DNA of 64,000 nucleotides from assembly GCA_020848835.1 (NCBI GenBank), contig JADLHJ010000084.1, positions 1-64,000 of the forward strand. Reading direction: 5' to 3'. The notes under the pieces are model-generated. The model made no database searches. It had not been told where the DNA came from and worked only from the letters and a program-made list of their open reading frames with translations. Made by a program: the position numbers and the translations under genes. The first letter of the stretch is position 1, and the number at the start of each line of letters is the position of its first letter. This DNA comes from Candidatus Hydrogenedentota bacterium. GTDB taxonomy: Bacteria > Hydrogenedentota > Hydrogenedentia > Hydrogenedentales > SLHB01. Below, piece by piece: positions 17,426 to 26,614 of the stretch.

Positions 17426-18661
17426 ATGTCACGACGGATAACGGCACTCGGAACCCCGGCCGCATCGGCTTGGACTGCGGAATGGTTTGCGCGGGTGGAG
17501 ACGGAGGAGGCGGCGTTGGGGCGGCGGATTTGCGGTGCGCTGACGCTGGGCATGCGCCCGTGCAAGTTGGCGTCGGATCATCCTTCCGGCCGTTGCCGCT
17601 ACCACGGCGGCGTTCCAGATGTTGGCCCGCCCAACGGCAATGAGAACGCGCGCATCCACGGGCTGTACGCACGGCGTCTTCAACGTTGCGGGCCGCAGTG
17701 CCCGTTGTGGAATTCGTGCGCGTATGCGGGGGCGGACGTGGCCGCATTGGATCCGAAAGATCGTCCTATCTGCGCGTATGAACGCGACGAATACGCGGCC
17801 CTGGTCAAACACTACTTCAAGGAAGAGCTCGATCCGCCGAAGGATGCAGAGGCCGAGATCGAGGAGGAAACCGAGAATAACGTTGACGATCCGCGTATCG
17901 CCGCACTACTGCGCCGTGCCGCTTTGAATAAGGGTTCCGAATCCGAATGTCCCGAGCCGTTCCTGCTGCACCAGCTCGTGCTGCTGACGATTCTGCAGAC
18001 GCGCGCGGCGGCGGTGCTCTCCGAGGTGACATTGACGGAGGCGGTCGAGGTGGACTCGCCGGGGTACAAAATGAAAACCGCGAAACCTGGGGCCGTGCTG
18101 GAGGCCTTCCTCCGGATCGCGCGGGAGTATCGCGCATTGCACGCGGCGATCGACACGAAGAAGCTCATCCCGAAACCGAAGTCGATGGGGCTGGGGTCCC
18201 GTTTGGCGCCGCTGATGCTTAAGGCGAGAGGAATTCTGAAAGAGTGCATTGTCGATTTGGATTCACCTGAGTACCAGAAAGAAAATGCGGATCGAACCGA
18301 GGCGGGTGCGGCGAATACGGAGGAGAATCCGGAAACCGGGAATGGGGCGCCGGATATTGGGAACGACGCGCGGGGGGCTGCCGGGGAAGCGAGCGGCGAC
18401 GTAGTGAATGGCGAAGCGGCGAATCGTGAGGTAGCGGCTGAAGAGGCGGATCGTGTTGGAGAGATTGCAGATGGAGAATCTGACGTACACTCTGGCGAAA
18501 TAACCGGGACCGTTTCCGAGCCTGGGTCATTGGGCCGGGAGGAACCGGCGAGGCCGCCGGCGGTACGCCCCCCGCCGTTGCTCTGGAGCGACGTGGAGGC
18601 GCGGCGATCGCGATCCCGGTCGCCGAATCATGACTACCTGTTTGGGGACCGAGGCGGGTAG
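17426..18661 (+). CDS. Phage-like HGG-motif cysteine-rich protein of unknown function
   Basis: A 411-residue protein. Residues ~36-85 carry ICGALTLGMRPC, then GRCRYHGG and GNENARIHGLYARR. The pattern of Cys followed by HGG and then GNxNAxxHG recurs in small phage-encoded proteins linked to terminase or packaging modules. A second Cys cluster (RCGPQCPLWNSC, PICAYERDEY) follows, probably metal-binding. A helical middle region and a long Glu/Ala/Gly-rich low-complexity C-terminus (~285-411) complete it. AGGAGG lies 11 nt upstream of ATG 17426. It stands alone without other phage genes, so it is either a domesticated phage gene or a lineage-specific family; the function is unknown. Confidence 0.65.
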   Translation: MSRRITALGTPAASAWTAEWFARVETEEAALGRRICGALTLGMRPCKLASDHPSGRCRYHGGVPDVGPPNGNENARIHGLYARRLQRCGPQCPLWNSCAYAGADVAALDPKDRPICAYERDEYAALVKHYFKEELDPPKDAEAEIEEETENNVDDPRIAALLRRAALNKGSESECPEPFLLHQLVLLTILQTRAAAVLSEVTLTEAVEVDSPGYKMKTAKPGAVLEAFLRIAREYRALHAAIDTKKLIPKPKSMGLGSRLAPLMLKARGILKECIVDLDSPEYQKENADRTEAGAANTEENPETGNGAPDIGNDARGAAGEASGDVVNGEAANREVAAEEADRVGEIADGESDVHSGEITGTVSEPGSLGREEPARPPAVRPPPLLWSDVEARRSRSRSPNHDYLFGDRGG

Positions 18662-18669
18662 GGACAAGG

Positions 18670-18740
18670 GTGCACGGGCATCTTGCCCGTGATTTGGTGG
18701 GTCGCTTGCTCAATCACGGGCGGGACGCCCGTGCTCCTTT
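18670..18740. repeat. Palindromic intergenic repeat, copy 1 (imperfect)
   Basis: The left arm (about 18672-18694) and right arm (18712-18737) are each palindromic (cores CACGGGCATCTTGCCCGTG and CACGGGCGGGACGCCCGTG) and also pair with each other around an 18-nt spacer. The same element, with perfect arms, follows mutS at 63678-63743. It ends CTCCTTTT and could double as a terminator for the upstream gene. This is a REP/MITE-like dispersed element. Confidence 0.75.
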
Positions 18741-18770
18741 TAGCGGCTCGCCTTTTTGAGGGTAATGTAA

Positions 18771-18941
18771 GTGTTTGAAACTATTGCGATTGCGGGTGTG
18801 GGAACGAGCATGGGCTTGGGCATAAAAGGCGGACCTGGGGAGACACAGACGGTCATAGGTAATGTCAACCCTCTTGCCAGATTGACCGTCATTACATATA
18901 CTCTTTACACGGCGCGAGGGCGCATGAAGGGGATACTGTGA
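18771..18941 (+). CDS. Putative 56-aa protein coupled to the transglycosylase
   Basis: A GTG-initiated frame with GAGGG 8 nt upstream encodes 56 residues (begins FETIAIAGVGTSMGLGIKGG). Its TGA overlaps the GTG start of the next gene by 4 nt (GTGA). The overlap and ribosome-binding site argue for translation; the sequence has no recognisable family. It could be a leader peptide that couples translation of the transglycosylase. Confidence 0.4.
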   Translation: MFETIAIAGVGTSMGLGIKGGPGETQTVIGNVNPLARLTVITYTLYTARGRMKGIL

Positions 18942-20107
18942 TAGGAATGCGGTTTGGCCGATACGTCGGCGTCTCTATCCTCGGAGCGGCGGCTATATTT
19001 TCCGTGAATGCGCAGAGCACGGCGAGGGACCTTCGCACATCCATGGCGACCCCAACGGTCCGGTCGCGGCCTGCCCCGATTACCATTTCCGATAAGACGG
19101 TCCGCGCGGGGAAACTGAGCAATATCGATCGCACCAAGACGCGCACGGATAACGCAAAGCGGCTGCAGGATGAGTTGAAAAAGCGGAGCAGCGGTTCGAC
19201 GCGCCTGCAAGGGATGGCGGTCTATCAGCCGCGCGAGGGCGGTACACCGCTATTGACGAATCGTATCTCGAAATACGATTCGATGAAGACGGATTACCAG
19301 CGGATCCGTATCAAGTTCGATCCCATCATCAAGCCTGATCGATGGAAGGAAACCTTCGGTAAATATTCGGACACGGACATTCACAAGTACGTCGATCACT
19401 ATGCATTGAAATACAACATCGATCCAAGCCTAATCCACGCGATTATCAAGGTTGAGAGCGCCGGGAACCCTTATGCGGTGTCGCCGAAAGGCGCGTCGGG
19501 ATTGATGCAACTGATGCCTGGAACCGCAGCGGACCTGAATGTGCGCAATGTATTCGACCCCGCAGAGAACATTGGCGGCGGTGTGCAGTACATCAGCAAG
19601 ATGTTGGGGATGTTCAAAAACAATTATGAGCTGGCACTGGCGGGGTATAACGCGGGGCCGGGCGCTGTCCTCAAATTCGGTGGCGTCCCGCCGTATCGAG
19701 AAACACAAAATTATGTATGGCTTGTGCAACAGTGGTGGAGCAGGTACCAGTCCGAAGGTAACAAGATACCGTACACAAAATATGACCCAACCTTAACACC
19801 GACCGCGATTGCGGCCCGGCGTGCGGAAGAACTCAAGACGAAGCCGATGGGCGATGCGGCAAAGTCGTCGCATGATGTAAAGCTTGCGAGCGGCGAGGTG
19901 CACAGCGCCGATGAAGTGCGCTATCAAGGCAATTTTATTTACCTGGCCCTGAATGATCGCACGATCCGCCTGAGCAAGGATATCGTCGTTGAAGTGGACG
20001 GCGTAGCGCTTGAATCAGAGACGCCAGCGATCGAGGGCGATGTTATCGCGATTCCGGATGCCACGGTGCCTTTGGTTGCGAAAAACGAAGCAGACTTGGC
20101 GACCTAG
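18938..20107 (+). CDS. Lytic transglycosylase (SLT domain), secreted
   Basis: A 389-residue exported murein lyase with a signal peptide (VGVSILGAAAIFSVNAQ). The SLT domain spans ~residues 150-270: the catalytic Glu is in IIKVESAGNP, followed by SGLMQLMPGTA, NIGGGVQYI and ALAGYNAGPG, the canonical motifs for cleaving MurNAc-GlcNAc bonds. The N-terminal basic region and C-terminal ~110 residues (beta-rich, NFIYLALNDRTIRL) are extra to the family core. GTG 18938 has AAGGGG well placed; ATG 18947 is an alternative. It is probably involved in cell-wall remodelling. Confidence 0.9.
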   Translation: MIGMRFGRYVGVSILGAAAIFSVNAQSTARDLRTSMATPTVRSRPAPITISDKTVRAGKLSNIDRTKTRTDNAKRLQDELKKRSSGSTRLQGMAVYQPREGGTPLLTNRISKYDSMKTDYQRIRIKFDPIIKPDRWKETFGKYSDTDIHKYVDHYALKYNIDPSLIHAIIKVESAGNPYAVSPKGASGLMQLMPGTAADLNVRNVFDPAENIGGGVQYISKMLGMFKNNYELALAGYNAGPGAVLKFGGVPPYRETQNYVWLVQQWWSRYQSEGNKIPYTKYDPTLTPTAIAARRAEELKTKPMGDAAKSSHDVKLASGEVHSADEVRYQGNFIYLALNDRTIRLSKDIVVEVDGVALESETPAIEGDVIAIPDATVPLVAKNEADLAT

Positions 20108-20165
20108 ATATAGAACGCGATTGGCCCCGCTGGTACTACCAATTGTGCTCGCCGCGAAGTTTTTG

Positions 20166-20217
20166 TTGCAATCGATTCACTACCCTGTTACCATGCAATC
20201 CCGTTAGGGATAACGGG
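20166..20217 (+). promoter_or_regulatory. Candidate pyrG promoter with hairpin at transcript 5' end
   Basis: TTGCAA (20166-20171) and TACCAT (20189-20194) are 17 nt apart. A perfect hairpin, CCCGTTA-GGGA-TAACGGG (20200-20217), begins where transcription would start. The arrangement suggests control at transcript initiation or stability; no direct evidence exists. Confidence 0.45.
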
Positions 20218-20291
20218 AAATCACCCTCCTACTAGACCTAACCCGAATCAGTTTTGCGATTGGCGGCGCGACGTGTTGGAAGGGAAGCTGC

Positions 20292-20435
20292 ATGACACGA
20301 GCGGGCGAGGTTGCTGTATTGAGTAGCCCAGCCGTCGCCGTCTCTACCCCGCAAGACCTCGCGGAAGTTCAACATTCAGTCATAGACCAATTGTGCGCAG
20401 CCCTTTGCGGAAGGGGCGAGAGGGGGAACTGCTAG
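20292..20435 (+). CDS. Putative 47-aa leader peptide upstream of pyrG
   Basis: An ATG frame with GAAGGG about 7 nt upstream encodes 47 residues (begins MTRAGEVAVLSSPAVAVSTP, ends in a Cys-rich CAALCGRGERGNC). Its TAG is directly followed by the ATG of pyrG (TAGATG), so it could couple to pyrG translation. No family is recognised. It may be regulatory or chance. Confidence 0.35.
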   Translation: MTRAGEVAVLSSPAVAVSTPQDLAEVQHSVIDQLCAALCGRGERGNC

Positions 20436-22064
20436 ATGCCGAAGTATGTATTCATCACAGGGGGCGTTGTTTCATCCGTCGGGAAGGGCGTCGCGGCGGC
20501 GAGCCTCGGCTTGCTGCTGGAAGCGCGTGGGTTGAAAGTCGCGATTATGAAGCTCGACCCGTACATCAACGTTGACCCGGGCACGATGAATCCTTTCGAG
20601 CACGGCGAAGTATTCGTCACGCACGACGGCGCGGAGACGGACCTCGACCTCGGCCACTACCAGCGCTTCACCCATGCGAAGATCAGCCAGAAGAGCAACA
20701 TCACCACGGGCAGTGTGTATCACGCAGTGATCGAGAAGGAGCGGCGCGGCGAGTATCTCGGCAAGACGGTGCAGGTGATTCCGCATATCACGGACGAGAT
20801 TAAGCGGCGTATCCGCATGTTGACGGCGGACGCGGAGGATGACGCGGACGTGGCGTTGATTGAAGTGGGCGGGACCGTAGGCGACATTGAGAGCCTGCCG
20901 TTTCTGGAGGCGATTCGCCAGTTCAATTTGGACGTTTATCCGAACCCGTGCTGCAACGTGCATGTGACGTTGGTGCCGTTCATCGAAGCAGCGGGCGAAT
21001 TGAAAACGAAACCGACGCAGCACAGTGTCAGCGCGTTGCGGGAGATTGGTATCCAGCCGCACGTGATTATCTGCCGCACTGGCACGCACCAACTCGGGGC
21101 GGACCAAAGACGCAAAATTGCGATGTTCTGTAACGTGACGGAGGACGCGATCATCGGAGCAACTGACGCGCGCCCGTTCTACGCAATCCCGCTCAATTTT
21201 CATAAGCATGGGCTTGATGACATTGTTCTGAAGCGGCTCGGCATAGAGACGACGCCGCCGGACCTTTCCGCATGGAACGCGATGGTGGAACGTATCACGC
21301 ATCCGAAACACGAGGTGCGAATCGCCGCAGTCGGAAAATATATCGATCACGAGGACGCGTACAAGAGTATCAACGAAGCGTTTGTTCACGCGGGCGTGGC
21401 GAACGACTGTAAAGTGAAGCTCGAATGGATCGACAGCGAGACTTTTGAAAACGGCTCGCTGCCTTCGAAGAAGCTGTCGGAATACGATGGAGTGGTTGTA
21501 GGGCCGGGATTTGGATCGCGCGGGATCGAAGGCAAGATCCGCGCGGTGAGTTATGCGCGCACCGCGAAGAAGCCTTATTTCGGGATCTGTTTGGGTATGC
21601 AGATTGCCGTCATCGAAATGGCGCGGAATTGTCTCGGTTTGCAGAAGGCAAACTCGACGGAATTCGATCTGGAGACGCCCGATCCCGTGATCTCGCTGTT
21701 ATCCGAGCAGCGCGGGATACGCGATATGGGGGGCACCATGCGGCTGGGTGCTTACAAGTGCGAATTGAAACCGGGAACGAGGGCGTTTACGGCATACGGG
21801 GAAGACGTGATCGAAGAACGGCATCGCCACCGTTACGAATTCAATAACAGTTATCGCGAGGCCTTGGAAGAAAAGGCGGGGTTGGTGGTCAGCGGTACTC
21901 ACCCGAAGAGCGATCACGAGTTGGTTGAGATTATCGAATTGAAAGATCATCCGTGGTTTTGCGGGGCGCAGTTCCATCCGGAGTTTACGAGCACGCCGCT
22001 GAAACCGCAGCCGTTGTTCCGGGATTTTGTGAAAGCGGCATTGGCGCAGAAGTTGGGGAAATAG
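20436..22064 (+). CDS. pyrG: CTP synthase (glutamine-hydrolysing)
   Basis: A 542-residue cytosolic enzyme that aminates UTP to CTP using glutamine and ATP. The synthetase domain starts [16 protein letters not shown] (P-loop-like) with [20 protein letters not shown], and the C-terminal class I amidotransferase holds nucleophile Cys in FGICLGMQ (~384) and the His/Glu pair in QFHPEF. Full length for the family. AGGGGG precedes the ATG by ~10 nt. It is the last step of pyrimidine nucleotide synthesis. A strong terminator follows. Confidence 0.97.
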   Translation: MPKYVFITGGVVSSVGKGVAAASLGLLLEARGLKVAIMKLDPYINVDPGTMNPFEHGEVFVTHDGAETDLDLGHYQRFTHAKISQKSNITTGSVYHAVIEKERRGEYLGKTVQVIPHITDEIKRRIRMLTADAEDDADVALIEVGGTVGDIESLPFLEAIRQFNLDVYPNPCCNVHVTLVPFIEAAGELKTKPTQHSVSALREIGIQPHVIICRTGTHQLGADQRRKIAMFCNVTEDAIIGATDARPFYAIPLNFHKHGLDDIVLKRLGIETTPPDLSAWNAMVERITHPKHEVRIAAVGKYIDHEDAYKSINEAFVHAGVANDCKVKLEWIDSETFENGSLPSKKLSEYDGVVVGPGFGSRGIEGKIRAVSYARTAKKPYFGICLGMQIAVIEMARNCLGLQKANSTEFDLETPDPVISLLSEQRGIRDMGGTMRLGAYKCELKPGTRAFTAYGEDVIEERHRHRYEFNNSYREALEEKAGLVVSGTHPKSDHELVEIIELKDHPWFCGAQFHPEFTSTPLKPQPLFRDFVKAALAQKLGK

Positions 22065-22120
22065 CCGGGCCAATTGGATCCGGCGTGTCCTGACATCGTA
22101 CCGGGCGCAGCCCAAGAATC

Positions 22121-22158
22121 CGTTGAGCCGAATTCCAATTCGGCTCAACGTTTTTTTT
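22121..22158 (+). terminator. Rho-independent terminator after pyrG
   Basis: A 14-bp perfect stem (CGTTGAGCCGAATT with its complement, CC between) is followed by eight T residues. This is the strongest intrinsic terminator in the window and separates pyrG from the membrane protein gene. Confidence 0.92.
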
Positions 22159-22187
22159 CGCCGTTTGAATGCACCCGCCTAACCCTG

Positions 22188-22196
22188 TGCTACAAT
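22188..22196 (+). promoter_or_regulatory. Extended -10 promoter for the membrane protein gene
   Basis: TGCTACAAT carries an extended -10 (TGn-TACAAT) with TTGAAT about 20 nt upstream. Transcription would begin near 22203. This rules out the upstream ATG at 22169 and supports the TTG start at 22217. Confidence 0.5.
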
Positions 22197-22216
22197 CGGG
22201 CAGGAACCACGAAACC

Positions 22217-24037
22217 TTGCCCACACCACACGATCCAAAGTTGCCGTTGCGGTTGGCTTTTTCGCATAAGGAGAAGGCCGAAGTCGCGATACGCCAGTGC
22301 GACCGCTCCTTGCAGAGCGGCGGTATCGACCGCGATCATCACACAAAATTGCGCGTGCAGTACGACCGCGAGCTGCAAGTAGCGAAGCGTACGATTGAGC
22401 GACTCCTTGGCATCGAGCGCGCACGCCTTGAGACGCTTGAGACGCAGCGGCGCGCGTCGCTGGAGGAACAGCTTCATCTTGGAGAGCGTGTCAGCGCGGG
22501 GAAGCTCTCAGCGCAAAATGCGAATACCGCCAACCGCCGTTTGACACAGCGCCTTGCGGAACTTAACGCGCAGATCGAAATATGCCGCGGCCGCGCGGAG
22601 ACGCACACGTCCGAGCAGGTTGGCGGGTTTATCGATCTGCCGTTTTCCGAGTATGCCACCGCGGAAGCGCGCAGCCTGAATATTTCGCCACGAGTTTCGC
22701 TAAACGGCAACGTACGAATGCGGGATTGGTATCTCACCGGCGCGTTTGCAGTCATCGCAGCAGTGTCGGTTTTTCTGCCGTGGTTCGATACAGCCGGCGC
22801 GATTTCATCGCTAGCGCGGCCGGACAGCGCGGTTGTGTCGATAGCCGTGCAATCCGGTATCTCTGCGCCTCTTTCTCAGCTCGCGTGGATTCTGTATGCA
22901 GTGCTTCCCTTCGCCGGCGTTTTGATGACTGCCGGCCGTAAGGTGTGGTTGCTTGGTTGGGGATACCTTACCTTAGGTCTGCTAATGCTTGCGCTGGCGG
23001 CATATCCCAGCCTTGCGGTGGGCGCGCGCGACGCAGCAGCGCCCAGTATCGTAGGTTTGGCGTCCGCGTTTCGGATGGGTGCGGCACTGTATTGCGCAAG
23101 CGCGCTTGGCTTTCTGGTGCTCGGTGCGTTTCGCGTGAGTCCGGCCGGCGATTCCCTGAGGCACGCGACGACGGTTTCCCTGGCATTGCTGGGAGCGCTG
23201 GCGGGTGTTGGATTGCTTGCGGCGTTTGCGCTTATCGGCGTGCAGGGCACCGCGCAGGTTACGTTTAGCGCCGTGCTCGACGAATCGACCCGCGATCGCG
23301 TGGCGTTTGAGGTGAATAACGAAGGGCGGGACCCCATTTCCTGTTACTTTCCATTGCCAGCAGACTTGAGCGGTTTGAAATCTTCCGCAATTGAATCGCA
23401 CACCTTTGGCATGCACGTGTCTGTGCGCGAGCGAAACCGGGAGGCATTTAGCGCAGTGCAGGTTTCACCGCAGGTTTGGCGATTCACGCAAGGTCCATTG
23501 CCGTCCAGCGGAGAGATGTTGGTGAATCCGGGCACCGCGCTGAAAGGCACGCTGGACCTGCGCCAGTTGTCGTCTCTCGGAGTTGAGGCCGCTTCGGTGC
23601 GGTTGCAGTTGCTGGCTTTGGACGGGGCGTTGGTAAACGAGACTGAGGTGGAACTTGGCGAACGCTATTTATCGACGCCGGGGAAGATTCGCGATCCGCT
23701 TATCATCGCGCCACCCCCGCCCCGCCCTGTTTCCGGTGGAGAGCCAACACCCCAGGAGGCCAGCACTCCTGCGGCAAGCACCTTGCCGCAGGTTGAATCG
23801 GCCTTTGTGGAATACGTTGGCGCGATCGGTGCGCAGGGCGTCTTCCGCGTATATGCGAAAGGCGGAGGCAGTTTCACTGAAGTAAAGGCGGCGGTGGAGG
23901 GAACGGTTTTGACAGGTTGGTCTGTTGAATCATTTTCGCGGCAACCGTCTGGCGCGGTGCTTTTGCATAAAGAATCCGGTGCTCGAGTACAGGTGGCGCG
24001 TGGTGTGGTGAGCGAGTTGACGGCGTCTACGCAATGA
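22217..24037 (+). CDS. Coiled-coil membrane protein with five predicted transmembrane helices
   Basis: A 606-residue protein of unknown function. The N-terminal ~130 residues are charged and helical (KEKAEVAIRQCDRSL, RASLEEQLHLGERV), likely a cytoplasmic coiled coil. Five hydrophobic segments follow (for example GAFAVIAAVSVFLPWF, AWILYAVLPFAGVLM, GALAGVGLLAAFALIGV). The C-terminal ~270 residues are beta-rich and outside the membrane, with a proline-rich linker (IIAPPPPRPVSGGEP). TTG 22217 has AGGA upstream and lies after the promoter; the longer frame from ATG 22169 would precede the transcription start. No homologue recognised. Confidence 0.6.
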   Translation: MPTPHDPKLPLRLAFSHKEKAEVAIRQCDRSLQSGGIDRDHHTKLRVQYDRELQVAKRTIERLLGIERARLETLETQRRASLEEQLHLGERVSAGKLSAQNANTANRRLTQRLAELNAQIEICRGRAETHTSEQVGGFIDLPFSEYATAEARSLNISPRVSLNGNVRMRDWYLTGAFAVIAAVSVFLPWFDTAGAISSLARPDSAVVSIAVQSGISAPLSQLAWILYAVLPFAGVLMTAGRKVWLLGWGYLTLGLLMLALAAYPSLAVGARDAAAPSIVGLASAFRMGAALYCASALGFLVLGAFRVSPAGDSLRHATTVSLALLGALAGVGLLAAFALIGVQGTAQVTFSAVLDESTRDRVAFEVNNEGRDPISCYFPLPADLSGLKSSAIESHTFGMHVSVRERNREAFSAVQVSPQVWRFTQGPLPSSGEMLVNPGTALKGTLDLRQLSSLGVEAASVRLQLLALDGALVNETEVELGERYLSTPGKIRDPLIIAPPPPRPVSGGEPTPQEASTPAASTLPQVESAFVEYVGAIGAQGVFRVYAKGGGSFTEVKAAVEGTVLTGWSVESFSRQPSGAVLLHKESGARVQVARGVVSELTASTQ

Positions 24038-24067
24038 ACGGGCGTTTTGGCCGCGGCTGAGTCTGTT

Positions 24068-24889
24068 CTAGCGAGTTTTCTTGTTGTAGAATGGGAATAG
24101 TTTGGCGAGTTCGGATGCGGACGGGACATTGCCGTACTCGCAGATCTCGAATCCTTCCGCGAACTGTATCCGCTTGGCCTGAGTTGGCCCATACCATTTC
24201 TTGAGTGCCGGCGCTGCGAGTTGGGTGTGCTTTTTAAAGAATGGTTTCCACGATTTTTCCAGCCACGCGCGGCGGTCCTTCTTCCCTGCGGGGATCTGGT
24301 CCAGCTGGCCATCGAGCCAAGGCAGCCACTCGTAGACCTGTGACTCCATAGCGTCGAGCATGTTGAACTTCACGTCCATTACAGGTGTCACATCAACCGC
24401 GATGTCCGGCCCGAACGGCGTGGGTTTGGTGAAGTGATCGGACATGTACATGAACACAGGATTCCGCGCGAGGCGGGGCGCCTCTGGACAGAAGTTTGGA
24501 ACCGTGACCATGAATGCGGCGTCTTGTACCAGTGTGGCGGCGTATCGGTGATCGGGGTGGTAATCGTTTGGGCGGTGAGACAAGACAAGATCGGCCTCGT
24601 AGCGCCGAATGATTCGCACCACTTCGCGGCGGGCATCGAGTGTGGCTTCAAGTTCTCCATCGTGATACCCCAAGATCAATTCTTGAACGCCGCCGCGTTC
24701 CGCGGATAGCCGGGCTTCCTGTGCGCGCCGTTTCGCCAATACGCCGCCCCTCATGGCAAAGTGGCCTGCGTCACCGTTTGTCATAGAAACGAATACGACG
24801 CGGTGGCCTTGCCGTGCCCAGAGCACAGCGGTGCCGCCGGCGAAGCATTCACAGTCGTCGGGGTGTGCGCCGATGCAAACGATGTTCAT
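24068..24889 (-). CDS. PIG-L/LmbE family deacetylase
   Basis: A 273-residue zinc-dependent de-N-acetylase. The N-terminal metal and catalytic motif is IGAHPDDCE, and the distal metal ligand lies in HRPNDYHPDHR. The fold matches enzymes that deacetylate N-acetylglucosaminyl compounds (bacillithiol, mycothiol, GPI precursors). The substrate here is unknown. Its ATG overlaps the stop of the upstream lipoprotein gene (ATGA), so the pair is co-translated. Confidence 0.88.
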   Translation of the reverse strand: MNIVCIGAHPDDCECFAGGTAVLWARQGHRVVFVSMTNGDAGHFAMRGGVLAKRRAQEARLSAERGGVQELILGYHDGELEATLDARREVVRIIRRYEADLVLSHRPNDYHPDHRYAATLVQDAAFMVTVPNFCPEAPRLARNPVFMYMSDHFTKPTPFGPDIAVDVTPVMDVKFNMLDAMESQVYEWLPWLDGQLDQIPAGKKDRRAWLEKSWKPFFKKHTQLAAPALKKWYGPTQAKRIQFAEGFEICEYGNVPSASELAKLFPFYNKKTR

Positions 24890-25728
24890 TCGGAGGTGGG
24901 TGGAGCAGGCTGCGCAGGGGGGGCAGCTTCGTGCGCATGGTCATGTTCCTGGCCTTCGCCATGTTCATGATCTTGGCTTTCGTCAAGCTCCCGAACTTTC
25001 TTGAACATCTCGGCTGCGGTAACTCCCGCATCGCCAGTAGTCGGATCGGTAGGTTCAGCCGCCGCCGATGGGGGGGCTTCTGGAATTTCGGTGCCTGGTT
25101 TTTGCAGCGTTACGCGAATCAGTGTGGAGTACACGGCTTTGGAATGAATGTCCGCCGTGGCAGTTTCGGGATTGACCTTATTTTCGTCGGTGCCGTTCGG
25201 CATCAGATACAGATCGCCGTCGATTTTCGCGAGGAAGGTCTCTGGAATGTTTCCTTCAAACGGTTTCAGCAAGTCAACCTTAGCCGTGACTTTCGTTTTG
25301 GAAGCTTGTGTGCCAAGCACCTCGGAGAAGCTTCCGGCTACTTTATCGTTCACCATGATTTTCGCTCGCAGAATTACGGGGGCGCTCATGAAATTGCGCG
25401 TACACTTAATGTCGTAGTCCGCCCAAAGACTTTGCGGATAGGGTTCTTTGAGGATTACATCGGATTTCAAGAGGCGCTTGTTTCGATCGCGAGCTTCACT
25501 GACAACTACATTGGGCCCGCCAGATTCCGCCGCGATAACTCCGTTGACGTAAACTGCCTGCTCGACATCCCCAATATTGGCGTTAAACTGATCGTCAACG
25601 GAGTTGGACGTTTTCGGCACGTCGGCGGAGTTGGGAGTCCCGCTGGCGTCGTAGGGGGACCACGGTTTCTGAGGTTTGCAGGCCGTCAAAGCCAGGACTG
25701 TAAGCGAGAACATCACTACGCGCATCAT
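24886..25728 (-). CDS. Lipoprotein with histidine-rich C-terminal tail
   Basis: A 280-residue putative outer- or inner-membrane lipoprotein. The signal peptide MRVVMFSLTVLALTACKPQK holds an LTAC lipobox. The middle (~50-200) is beta-rich (VYVNGVIAAE, APVILRAKIMVND, AKIDGDLYLMPNG). The last ~50 residues contain DHEHGEGQEHDHAHE, a plausible metal-binding tail. The open frame runs to 26118, but the ATG pair at 25728/25725 starts the signal peptide and has AAGGA upstream. Family unknown. Confidence 0.7.
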   Translation of the reverse strand: MMRVVMFSLTVLALTACKPQKPWSPYDASGTPNSADVPKTSNSVDDQFNANIGDVEQAVYVNGVIAAESGGPNVVVSEARDRNKRLLKSDVILKEPYPQSLWADYDIKCTRNFMSAPVILRAKIMVNDKVAGSFSEVLGTQASKTKVTAKVDLLKPFEGNIPETFLAKIDGDLYLMPNGTDENKVNPETATADIHSKAVYSTLIRVTLQKPGTEIPEAPPSAAAEPTDPTTGDAGVTAAEMFKKVRELDESQDHEHGEGQEHDHAHEAAPPAQPAPPTSE

Positions 25729-25819
25729 GGATGGATAATTCCTTACACAGCATTGGGTCCGCGCGAAGGGCGGGCCCTGATTGGGGCGGATAATAGCAGG
25801 AACTGGACGCTTTCGCACC

Positions 25820-26512
25820 TCAGGCAGAGGGAGTTCGAGGGACCCCTGCGGACTCAATGGCCTCGAATACTTCCGCGTGGTCGGCGTAATCATCGATGAT
25901 GGTGGTAGCGCCTGCCTGCAGAAGGCGGTCTCGCGAGTACTCTCTGCAGACACCCACGAATCGCATGCCGAGTTCGGCGGCAGTTGTCGCGTCCCAAGAG
26001 CCGTCTCCAAAATACACGACATCGCTGGGAGTAATGCCGGAACGGCGGATGGCGGTGCGGGCGATATCCGCACGCGAGATGGCATCGTTCGCAAAGGCAC
26101 CGGGCATGCGGGCGCCATCCACGCCGATCTGGCGCAGTTTGAACAGAGCGGTGCGGCGCATGCCCCCTGTGGAGAGGGCCGCGGGAACTCCGCGATCGCG
26201 AAGGGTTTCTAGTAGTGCGCGGGCGCCGGGAACTTCAATGAAGCCGGCGGAGTGTTTTTCGAACGAAGCGGTGAGTTCCTGTTCGTAGATTTCTTCGAAA
26301 CGATCAATTGCACCCTTGGAGGCCTGGTCCCGCCCGGCCTTCTCCATGACTTCCTGGATAATGCCGATGTCGGTGACATGTTTGTAGCAATGCCAGTCCG
26401 TGGTGGGGATGGGAAAGCCGAAAGCCCGTGCAAAGGCGCGCTCGTAGCAACCATTATCAGCGTTTGTAGTGGCGGTGAGGGTTCCGTCGATGTCAAAGAG
26501 GATGATACGCAC
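25820..26512 (-). CDS. HAD-superfamily phosphatase (phosphoglycolate phosphatase-like)
   Basis: A 230-residue cytosolic hydrolase. Motif I is FDIDGTLTATT (nucleophile and acid Asp), motif II is AALSTGG, and the C-terminal DVVYFGDGSWDATTAAELG supplies the metal-binding acidic residues. The helical cap is between motifs I and II (type C1). The start is GTG at 26512. The substrate is probably a small phosphorylated metabolite. Confidence 0.88.
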   Translation of the reverse strand: MRIILFDIDGTLTATTNADNGCYERAFARAFGFPIPTTDWHCYKHVTDIGIIQEVMEKAGRDQASKGAIDRFEEIYEQELTASFEKHSAGFIEVPGARALLETLRDRGVPAALSTGGMRRTALFKLRQIGVDGARMPGAFANDAISRADIARTAIRRSGITPSDVVYFGDGSWDATTAAELGMRFVGVCREYSRDRLLQAGATTIIDDYADHAEVFEAIESAGVPRTPSA

Positions 26513-26614
26513 CGTATGTTTCTCGCTATGAAGGGTCAGACATGAAAGGCCGCGATTCTACCATGCATCGGATCATGAATTAGAGACGGGACGATTTTAC
26601 AAGACGGCCGCGAG

